DNA of 15,923 nucleotides from JALTID01 sp027004335 [NCBI: bacterium] (GTDB lineage: Bacteria; JALSQH01), in contig JALTID010000004.1 in NCBI GenBank assembly GCA_027004335.1, positions 1-15,923 on the forward strand. The letters are read 5' to 3'. The notes under the pieces are model-generated. The model was given only the letters and a program-made list of their open reading frames with translations. It was not told the origin of the DNA and did no database searches. This document shows, in pieces, positions 1-6,501 of the stretch (position 1 is its first letter; each line of letters starts with the position of its first letter). The translations under genes and the position numbers were made by a program.

Positions 1-19
1 GGAGAAAAAAAACATTCCA

Positions 20-1096
20 ATGATGGAAGATGGAGGAGGAGGAGAAAGAAATAAAGAGAAGGCTCTTGATTACGCTATTACAACGATAGAAAAGCAATTT
101 GGAAAAGGATCAATAATGAAATTGGGGGGGGCAGAACTTCCAAAAGTAGAAGTTATCTCCACTGGTTCTCTGGGACTTGACACAGCCCTTGGAGTTGGGG
201 GATTTCCAAGGGGGAGAATTATTGAAATATATGGCCAAGAGGCTACAGGGAAAACCACTCTCGCTCTTCATGCTATTGCTGAAGCTCAGAAGAATGGAGG
301 CATTGCAGCATTCATAGATGCTGAACACGCCCTTGATGTTTACTATGCAAAAAAACTCGGGGTTCAGATCGATCCTCTTCTCATCTCCCAGCCAGATACG
401 GGGGAGCAGGCTCTTGAAATCGCAGAAATTCTAATTAGAAGCGGAGCTGTGGATGTCATCGTGGTTGACTCAGTTGCTGCCCTAACACCAAGAGCCGAAA
501 TTGAGGGAGATATGGGAGAATACCAGATCGGCCTGCAGGCAAGATTAATGTCACAGGCTCTTAGAAAACTAACTGCCACAGTTTCAAAATCCAATACCAC
601 ACTTATTTTCATCAATCAAACAAGAGTAAAGGCAATTGGAGGAAGTTATTATGGACCATCGGAAACAACAACAGGTGGGACAGCATTAAAATTTTATTCC
701 TCTGTAAGAGTGGAGGTGAAAAGAATTTTATCAATTAAAGAGGGTACCGACAACACGGGTAACAGGATAAGGGCAAAAGTCGTAAAAAATAAATTAGCTC
801 CCCCCTTCAGGGAAGCGGAGTTTGACTTAATGTATGGAGAAGGTATCAGTAAAGAAGGAGAGATCCTTGACATAGGGGTAAACATTGGCATTATAGAAAA
901 AAGCGGCTCATGGTACTCCTATGAAGGAACAAGGCTTGGACAGGGAAGAGAAAATGCAAAGAAATTTCTAAAGGAAGATCCTGATCTGGCCAGAAAACTG
1001 GAAAATCTTATCCGTGAACACTCTGGACTCGCTCCACTTCCTGAGACAAAGGAAGAAGAAAAAGAACCTGAGGTGAAAGATGGTGGAATTAAATGA
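20..1096 (+). CDS. recA: Recombinase RecA
   Basis: RecA forms ATP-dependent filaments on single-stranded DNA for homologous recombination and triggers LexA self-cleavage in the SOS response. The 358 residues match the family length and are collinear throughout. Visible are Walker A GQEATGKT (72-79, usually GPESSGKT), the IDAEHALD segment, Walker B VDVIVVDS, and the C-terminal GQGRENA region. Loop L1 (162-171, [10 protein letters not shown]) and loop L2 (202-220) both differ from the usual form, and L2 is two residues longer (see findings). The start is uncertain: ATGs lie at 20 and 23, the only nearby GGAG (1-4) is too far upstream, and the frame stays open to the window edge, so the true start may lie outside. 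The promoter and any LexA box are also outside. The last 17 bases overlap pilT. Confidence 0.97.
   Translation: MMEDGGGGERNKEKALDYAITTIEKQFGKGSIMKLGGAELPKVEVISTGSLGLDTALGVGGFPRGRIIEIYGQEATGKTTLALHAIAEAQKNGGIAAFIDAEHALDVYYAKKLGVQIDPLLISQPDTGEQALEIAEILIRSGAVDVIVVDSVAALTPRAEIEGDMGEYQIGLQARLMSQALRKLTATVSKSNTTLIFINQTRVKAIGGSYYGPSETTTGGTALKFYSSVRVEVKRILSIKEGTDNTGNRIRAKVVKNKLAPPFREAEFDLMYGEGISKEGEILDIGVNIGIIEKSGSWYSYEGTRLGQGRENAKKFLKEDPDLARKLENLIREHSGLAPLPETKEEEKEPEVKDGGIK
32..43 (+). repeat. (GGA)4 triplet repeat at the recA 5' end
   Basis: Four tandem GGA codons encode Gly5-Gly8 of RecA. The stretch is also a near-perfect anti-16S match (GGAGG), yet no in-frame start codon follows at a suitable distance. 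It is therefore an internal Shine-Dalgarno-like sequence and not the site for the annotated start. Copy number could change without shifting the frame. Confidence 0.7.
124..131 (+). repeat. G8 homopolymer within recA
   Basis: Eight consecutive G span the codons for Leu35, Gly36, Gly37 and Ala38 of RecA. Runs of this length can slip during replication or sequencing, and a one-base change would abolish RecA. The frame is intact here. Confidence 0.75.
1070..1075 (+). promoter_or_regulatory. Ribosome binding site of pilT inside recA
   Basis: GAGGTG lies within the last recA codons, at a good distance from the ATG at 1080 and also usable for the GTG at 1083. It supports the overlapping pilT start and independent initiation on a shared mRNA. 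Confidence 0.7.
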
Positions 1097-2255
1097 CATT
1101 CTTAAAATAGCTCTGAGAGCAGGTGCCTCTGACATCCATCTCAAAGCGGGATTACCCCCGACCTTCAGGATCAACGGTAAACTCGTTCCCTATAAAGATG
1201 CCAAGAGACTTACCCCTGATGAGATTAACAGAATGGCTCTGGGTATAATGAGTCCTATACAAAAAGAAGATTTTAAGAGGAATCATGAGCTTGACCTTGC
1301 TTACGGTGTACCTGGGCTTGGACGTTTCAGAGTAAATGTTTTTCAGCAGAGGGGCACCATAGGAATAGTCCTCAGGGTAATTCCCTTTGGTGTAGCAACA
1401 TTTGAACAATTAAACTTACCCTCTGTTCTTGAAAAGATAGCAGACTACGAAAGGGGGCTCATTCTTGTAACAGGAACAACGGGAAGTGGTAAATCAACAA
1501 GTTTAGCCGCCATGATTGATTATATAAATAGCAGAAAAACCAAGCATATAATAACAATTGAGGATCCCATAGAATTTCTTATCAGGGACAAAAGAAGTAT
1601 TGTTAATCAGAGAGAAGTTGGTACTGATACACTATCTTTTGCAGTGGCTCTTAAAAGTGCTCTTCGTCAGGATCCAGATGTAATAATGGTTGGTGAAATG
1701 AGGGATTTTGAGACAATAGAAACAGCATTAACAGCAGCAGAAACAGGACACCTTGTTTTAAGCACTCTTCACACCCTTGATGCTACAGAGACAATTAACA
1801 GAATAGTGTCTGTTTTTCCCCCCTATCAGCAAAAACAGGTCAGGCTACAATTGGCAGCAGTTTTGAGAACAGTAATTGCTCAGAGGCTTGTGCCACGGGC
1901 GGATGGGAAAGGAAGGGTGCCTGCACTGGAAATAATGATTGTAACACCAAGGATAAAAGAATTAATCATTGACAAAGATCGGACAAGAGAAATTCCAGAT
2001 GCCATTGCAAAGGGACATCTTTCATATGGAATGCAAACTTTTGATCAGTCATTGATGTTTTTATATAAAAAAGGATTAATTACTTTTGAAGAAGCTCTTA
2101 GACAGAGTTCTAACCCCGACGATTTTAAACTGAGAGCCAGTGGTGTTTCAGGAACCAGCGATGCTGGATGGACAGATCTGGAAGCGGAAATGTCGGAGGA
2201 AGAAGGGAAAGACAAGGGAGAGGGTGGAAGCGATTTCGATTTTGACAAATTCTAA
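1080..2255 (+). CDS. pilT: Type IV pilus retraction ATPase PilT
   Basis: PilT is the hexameric cytoplasmic ATPase that depolymerises type IV pili, driving twitching and, in competent cells, DNA uptake. Visible are an N-terminal PAS-like domain (about 1-100, with the SDIHLKAG motif), Walker A GTTGSGKS (132-139), an Asp box (IEDPIEF), Walker B with Glu206 in VGEMRD, and a His box with His224 and His231. These define the PilT/PilB/GspE superfamily, and the length and C-terminal QTFDQSL region fit PilT. The usual AIRNLIRE retraction motif reads RIKELIID (291-298). A tail after about residue 355 is acidic and probably disordered. The gene overlaps recA by 17 bases and sits 21 bases before alaS. 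A paralogous secretion or PilU-like ATPase is less likely but not excluded. Confidence 0.92.
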   Translation: MVELNDILKIALRAGASDIHLKAGLPPTFRINGKLVPYKDAKRLTPDEINRMALGIMSPIQKEDFKRNHELDLAYGVPGLGRFRVNVFQQRGTIGIVLRVIPFGVATFEQLNLPSVLEKIADYERGLILVTGTTGSGKSTSLAAMIDYINSRKTKHIITIEDPIEFLIRDKRSIVNQREVGTDTLSFAVALKSALRQDPDVIMVGEMRDFETIETALTAAETGHLVLSTLHTLDATETINRIVSVFPPYQQKQVRLQLAAVLRTVIAQRLVPRADGKGRVPALEIMIVTPRIKELIIDKDRTREIPDAIAKGHLSYGMQTFDQSLMFLYKKGLITFEEALRQSSNPDDFKLRASGVSGTSDAGWTDLEAEMSEEEGKDKGEGGSDFDFDKF

Positions 2256-2276
2256 ACCAAACTCAGACAGATAAAA

Positions 2277-4937
2277 ATGGTTAAAAAAAGAAGTGGGAAA
2301 GAACTGAGAGAGTTATTTTTACACTATTTTGAGGAAAAAGGCCATACAAGAATTACAAGCTCTCCCCTTGTCCCCTACGACGATCCTTCTCTCCTTTTTA
2401 CCAATGCTGGAATGGTCCAATTTAAAAGGGTTTTCTTAGGAGAAGAAAAAAGGAGTTATACCAGAGCAACCTCATGCCAGAAATGCCTGAGAGTTGGAGG
2501 AAAACATAACGATTTAGAAAATGTTGGGCACACCGCGAGACATCATACTTTTTTTGAAATGCTGGGGAATTTTTCCTTTGGAGATTACTTCAAAAGGGAT
2601 GCAATTATTTTTGCATGGGAATTTCTAACTGAAATAATTGGACTGGAAAAAGATAAGCTATATATAACCATTCATGAAAAAGATGATGAAGCTTTTGAAA
2701 TATGGGAAAGAGAAATTGGGATCTCCCCTGAGCGAATATACAGAATGGGAGATAAAGACAATTTCTGGGCAATGGGAGAAACAGGACCATGTGGACCCTG
2801 TTCTGAAATAATTTATGATCAGGGGAAAGATTTCCCATGTCCTCCTGGTGAAAACTATGTTGGAGGTAATTGCGACAGGTACCTTGAATTGTGGAACCTC
2901 GTCTTTATGCAGTACAACAGAGACGAGAAGGGGAATCTCTCTCCTCTCCCACGGCCAAGTATTGATACTGGAATGGGACTTGAAAGACTCGCTGCTGTGG
3001 TACAGGGAGTCAGAAATAATTTTGATACCGACCTGTTTTATAGGATCATTTCAAAAATTGAGGAGCTAACCGGTACAGCATATGAAGAAAATGATGAATC
3101 AGATATAGCTATCAGGGTAATAGCTGATCATTCAAGATCAGTCTCCTTTCTTATTGCAGATGGGATCCTGCCATCAAATGAGGGAAGAGGATATGTTCTC
3201 AGAAGAATCATTAGGAGAGCTCTAAGATATGCAAGAAAATTAGGTATGAAAAAACCATTCTTCTATCAGGTGTGTGAAGAGGTAGTTAGGGATTATGAAG
3301 ATATCTATCCTGAATTGAAAAAAGCAGCGTCTCTGATCACTCAGGTTGTGAAAGGAGAGGAGGAGAGGTTTGGTGAAACCCTTGAAAAGGGACTGAAACT
3401 TTTTGAAGAAGAGATGGTGATCCTTAAAAATAGCAATTCAACTATTATCCCAGGTGACTTTGCCTTCAAATTATACGACACCTATGGATTCCCTCTGGAC
3501 CTAACCCAACTAATTGCAAGAGAAAATGGTTTTGATGTGAATATTAAAGGCTTTAACTTAGAAATGAAAAAACAGAGAGAAAGGGCAAAAAAAGCGTGGA
3601 AAGGATCAAAGGAAGCGGATGAGAGAAATATCTACGCATCGGTTATGAACGAAACAGGGGCAACAGAATTTGTTGGATATACCACACTCAAGGCAGAAGG
3701 GATCATAAAATATCTCATCCGGGATGGAAGAGCTGTGAAAGAGGTGAAAAAAGGAGAAGAATTTGAAATGATTACCTCTGTTACTCCATTCTATGGAGAA
3801 TCAGGTGGTCAGGTAGGCGATACCGGAATTCTTAAAAATGAAAGTGCCGATGGTGTGGTACTGGATACCCAGAAGCCTATTCTGGGACTCATTGTCCACA
3901 AAGCGAAATTAAAACACGGCACTCTGAACAAAGGAGATACCATCCTTCTTGAGGTGAATGAGCAGAGAAGAAGAAATATTATGGCTAATCATACTGCAAC
4001 TCATCTACTACACAGGGCATTAAAAAATATTCTTGGGGAACATGTTAATCAGTCAGGTTCTCTTGTGGGACCTGATTATCTCAGATTTGACTTCACCCAT
4101 TTTTCTGCAATTAAACCTGAAGAATTGAGGGCTGTTGAAGAGGAAGTAAACGGGAAAATTTTTGAGGCAATCCCAGTAAAAGTTGATGTCATGCAATACC
4201 AAGAAGCGGTATCCTCTGGAGCTGTTGCCCTTTTTGAGGAAAAATATGGAGAAACTGTGCGGGTAATTTCGGTGGGAGATTACAGCAGGGAACTGTGTGG
4301 CGGTACTCATGTTTCAAACACCTCCCATATAGGTATTTTTAAAATAATCAGCGAATCAGCAGTAGCAGCAGGCATAAGGAGAATTGAAGCAGTAACCAGA
4401 GGAGGAGCATATAGATATTTTGCCACCCTTCACGAAGATGTAAGGGAACTATCCCATATTCTTAATGTTTCGGAGAAGGAGCTTAAAAACAGAGCTAAAA
4501 AACTCCTTGAAAAAATAAATCAGCAGGAAAAGGAAATTGAGTTACTGCAGAGCAAGATTCTTTCACTTCAGCTTGAAGGACCATCCTCTTCACCATTAGA
4601 AGAAGAAATAAACAAGATAAAGTTTGCAGCAAGAAGGATTGATTCCTCATCTGATAAGGAGTTAAAATCAGCCCTTGATAAAATGAGGGCAAAGATAGGA
4701 AGTGGTATTGTTACTGTGGGTGGGAATGTAAAGGGCAAGGGAGTTATTTTTATTGCTGTCGGTAAAGATTTAATAAAAAAATTTAATGCGGGGGAGCTGG
4801 TGAGAGAAATTGTTCCTCTACTTGGGGGAAGAGGTGGAGGTAGCCCCACCTTTGCTCAGGGTGGGGGAAAAGATCCTGATAAAATCGAAGATGCTTTCCA
4901 GAAATTGAGAGAAATAATAAAAGAAAAGAGCTCTTAA
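2277..4937 (+). CDS. alaS: Alanyl-tRNA synthetase
   Basis: This class II enzyme charges tRNA-Ala with alanine in the cytoplasm and clears mischarged Ser/Gly-tRNA-Ala. The 886 residues are close to the family norm. From the N terminus it shows the catalytic core (class II motifs around TNAGMVQFK and the GHTARHHTFFEMLGNFSFGDY region), the tRNA-recognition helical domain, and the editing domain with zinc-type residues His572 and His576 (HTATH) and Cys674 and His678 (CGGTH). A coiled-coil linker follows (about 725-775), then the DHHA1/C-Ala domain ending in a Gly-rich GGRGGGSPTFAQGGG. The ATG fits family alignments, but no Shine-Dalgarno sequence precedes it in the 21-base gap after pilT. Its TAA touches the receiver gene's stop with no spacer and no terminator. 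Confidence 0.98.
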   Translation: MVKKRSGKELRELFLHYFEEKGHTRITSSPLVPYDDPSLLFTNAGMVQFKRVFLGEEKRSYTRATSCQKCLRVGGKHNDLENVGHTARHHTFFEMLGNFSFGDYFKRDAIIFAWEFLTEIIGLEKDKLYITIHEKDDEAFEIWEREIGISPERIYRMGDKDNFWAMGETGPCGPCSEIIYDQGKDFPCPPGENYVGGNCDRYLELWNLVFMQYNRDEKGNLSPLPRPSIDTGMGLERLAAVVQGVRNNFDTDLFYRIISKIEELTGTAYEENDESDIAIRVIADHSRSVSFLIADGILPSNEGRGYVLRRIIRRALRYARKLGMKKPFFYQVCEEVVRDYEDIYPELKKAASLITQVVKGEEERFGETLEKGLKLFEEEMVILKNSNSTIIPGDFAFKLYDTYGFPLDLTQLIARENGFDVNIKGFNLEMKKQRERAKKAWKGSKEADERNIYASVMNETGATEFVGYTTLKAEGIIKYLIRDGRAVKEVKKGEEFEMITSVTPFYGESGGQVGDTGILKNESADGVVLDTQKPILGLIVHKAKLKHGTLNKGDTILLEVNEQRRRNIMANHTATHLLHRALKNILGEHVNQSGSLVGPDYLRFDFTHFSAIKPEELRAVEEEVNGKIFEAIPVKVDVMQYQEAVSSGAVALFEEKYGETVRVISVGDYSRELCGGTHVSNTSHIGIFKIISESAVAAGIRRIEAVTRGGAYRYFATLHEDVRELSHILNVSEKELKNRAKKLLEKINQQEKEIELLQSKILSLQLEGPSSSPLEEEINKIKFAARRIDSSSDKELKSALDKMRAKIGSGIVTVGGNVKGKGVIFIAVGKDLIKKFNAGELVREIVPLLGGRGGGSPTFAQGGGKDPDKIEDAFQKLREIIKEKSS

Positions 4938-5318
4938 TTACTCTTCCTTTAAAATCCTTGAAATAACCTGTTTAAGTTCTCTGGTAGTAAATGGTTTTGT
5001 GAGATAATCAATAACTCCTGTGAGCTCTTTAAACTTTTCTCCTACCTTATCGCCCTTGGAAGAAATCAAGATTACGGGAATATCTGCTGTCTCAGGATCC
5101 GCCTTAAGCATCTTAGTAAAATGATATCCATTGATATTTGGCATAACAAAATCCGTGATGACCAGATCAGGATGCTCTTCTTTTGCTATTTTAAAACCCT
5201 CAGCCCCTGATCTTGCAACAACAACTTCATACCCCTCAATTTCAAGAAAAGTTCGGAGTGTACTAACTACAGCTGCACTATCATCAACAACCAGAATCTT
5301 CTTTTCAAATAACATCAT
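4938..5318 (-). CDS. Stand-alone CheY-like response regulator receiver
   Basis: This is a single receiver domain of 126 residues with no output domain, so it probably acts by protein-protein contact as CheY, PilG/PilH or Spo0F do. All active-site residues are present: acidic pair Asp12-Asp13, phospho-acceptor Asp56 (in ITDFVMPN), Ser86 as the switch Ser/Thr, and Lys108 followed by Pro-Phe. No histidine kinase lies nearby, so its partner is unknown. The gene follows the triple thioredoxin-fold gene by 11 bases on the same strand and probably shares its transcript. Two ATGs are adjacent (codons 1 and 2), and neither has a Shine-Dalgarno sequence. A link to pilus motility is possible, because such regulators often serve type IV pili and pilT is close, but that is inference. 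Confidence 0.93.
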   Translation of the reverse strand: MMLFEKKILVVDDSAAVVSTLRTFLEIEGYEVVVARSGAEGFKIAKEEHPDLVITDFVMPNINGYHFTKMLKADPETADIPVILISSKGDKVGEKFKELTGVIDYLTKPFTTRELKQVISRILKEE

Positions 5319-5323
5319 ACATA

Positions 5324-5329
5324 ATTATA
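5324..5329 (-). promoter_or_regulatory. TATAAT element five bases before the receiver start
   Basis: On the minus strand a perfect TATAAT hexamer ends five bases before the receiver ATG. If it acts as a -10 box, transcription would begin at or next to the start codon and give a leaderless mRNA. No convincing -35 box lies 16-18 bases upstream, and TATAAT arises easily by chance in AT-rich DNA. Confidence 0.35.
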
Positions 5330-6415
5330 CTAAATTAACTGGCTGTCTTCCAGATATCTTACAATTTGAGGTTCAAGCCTCGTTCTGGGCATCGCTCCCA
5401 CAATCTGATTCACAAGCTCACCATTCTTAAAGATTAAGAGAACTGGAATAGATCTAATGCGGTATTTATTGGCTGTAATGGGATTATTGTCCGTATCCAG
5501 TTTACCGAAAGTAATTTTTCCCTGGTAATCTTTTGCCATCTCCTCCACAATAGGAGCTATCATCTTGCACGGCTGGCACCATTCAGCCCAGCAATCAACT
5601 ATGAGGAGAGGATATTTTTTTATCGCACCTTCAAAATTATCATCGGTTAAAACCACGGGATGATCGGGGTTATCCACCAGTTTAGCTGCCTCCCTCATAG
5701 CTTCTTCCATCTCCCGAAGAGCCTTTTTAACATCCTCAGGATCAGCCCCATATTCAAGTATCTGTTTAACAAAACTGGTCTCAGGTTGAACTCCTATTGT
5801 TATTGAGTCCGGGTCATCATTTATTACCTGTTCCGGGACCGATCTTACCCTCCATCTGTTGGAGAGCTCCATGTTCTCCTCAGCTTCAACACAGATAGCC
5901 TTAACAAATCCATTTGTAGCTATAGCAATTCTATTATCCAAAAGAACCTGCTGTGGACAGTATGGGCAACTGGGAGTTACAAAACACGCTACTGTTACAG
6001 GCTTTTTTAGATATTTCAGGAGAATTTCAGATGTCTTGGATAGTCCAGGTTTCTCCTGAGAAACCTGAATTACAGTATCTATAAATGCGGAGGCTTCATA
6101 CCCTGCTGGAGCACCCATATATTCAATAAGATACCCCTCATCCCATCCAATATGCACAGTGGGGGACATCTTCACATCTCTTTCCTTTGCCTCAGCATCA
6201 ATTGTGCTGTATTCATTAACTTTTATTTTTCCATCGGCAAGCTCAGCAAGCTCATGAATAAACTGAAGAGTAAAATTTGTATACTCAAGAGCAGGTCCAA
6301 CTGTTGCTAATCTGTTGGCAAAAATATCTATGGTTACAGGCTTTTTAAGCTCACCCTTAAATCTTTCCAGGATATAGTGTCTTGATTCTGCATCAATAAT
6401 TCTCTCGCCATTCAT
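5330..6415 (-). CDS. Triple thioredoxin-fold protein (PDO-like pair plus thioredoxin)
   Basis: This probable cytoplasmic thiol-disulfide oxidoreductase of 361 residues has no signal peptide. Unit 1 (about 10-118) has the fold pattern and a Ser84-Pro85 cis-proline candidate but no cysteine, so it is probably redox-dead. Unit 2 (about 128-235) carries Cys150-Pro-Tyr-Cys153 and cis-proline Pro194. Units 1 and 2 resemble the glutaredoxin-like protein disulfide oxidoreductases of thermophiles and the N-terminal domain of AhpF. Unit 3 (about 250-358) is a classical thioredoxin with Trp-Cys280-Gln-Pro-Cys283 and cis-proline Pro324. A charged Glu-rich helix links units 2 and 3. The start has a good AAGGAGG (6426-6432) ten bases upstream and a promoter behind it. 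The electron donor is not encoded here; a thioredoxin reductase elsewhere is the likely partner. The domain call is firm, the physiological substrate unknown. Confidence 0.9.
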   Translation of the reverse strand: MNGERIIDAESRHYILERFKGELKKPVTIDIFANRLATVGPALEYTNFTLQFIHELAELADGKIKVNEYSTIDAEAKERDVKMSPTVHIGWDEGYLIEYMGAPAGYEASAFIDTVIQVSQEKPGLSKTSEILLKYLKKPVTVACFVTPSCPYCPQQVLLDNRIAIATNGFVKAICVEAEENMELSNRWRVRSVPEQVINDDPDSITIGVQPETSFVKQILEYGADPEDVKKALREMEEAMREAAKLVDNPDHPVVLTDDNFEGAIKKYPLLIVDCWAEWCQPCKMIAPIVEEMAKDYQGKITFGKLDTDNNPITANKYRIRSIPVLLIFKNGELVNQIVGAMPRTRLEPQIVRYLEDSQLI

Positions 6416-6456
6416 TTCTGATTTGCCTCCTTCAGGAATTTCTTTTGTGATTATTG

Positions 6457-6485
6457 ATTTTATAATATTTTATTATTTTTGTCAA
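6457..6485 (-). promoter_or_regulatory. Sigma70-type promoter for the thioredoxin-fold/receiver pair
   Basis: On the minus strand, TTGACA (6485-6480, perfect -35) is separated by 17 bases from TAAAAT (6462-6457, 5/6 of the -10 consensus). It lies in the 86-base gap after mfd and upstream of AAGGAGG at 6432-6426. Predicted transcription starts near 6450, giving a leader of about 35 bases. The pair can thus be transcribed independently of mfd. Confidence 0.75.
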
Positions 6486-6501
6486 GAATTCGCCTTTCAC
6501 T

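Noticed and set aside
1791-1814. AACAGA/TCTGTT hairpin with a short T run inside pilT
   Set aside because: The stem has only two G-C pairs and the T run is broken by C; judged chance.
2782-2806. Imperfect hairpin AACAGG/CCTGTT inside alaS
   Set aside because: It has no T tract and overlies a conserved catalytic segment (TGPCGPCSE), so it is probably a coding by-product.
4568-4849. Long open frames antisense to alaS, mfd, pilT and pyrG
   Set aside because: They lie opposite strongly conserved genes, lack ribosome sites and recognisable domains, and are shadows of coding bias.
4832-4851. Hairpin AGGTGG/CCACCT near the alaS 3' end, as a terminator
   Set aside because: Only three T follow, the loop is eight bases, and the bases encode the conserved Gly-rich C-Ala motif, which explains the inverted repeat.
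4926-4935. Palindrome AAGAGCTCTT before the alaS stop
   Set aside because: It has no loop and no T tract. Pairing AAGAG with CTCTT at 4941-4945 gives only five pairs, too weak for a terminator.
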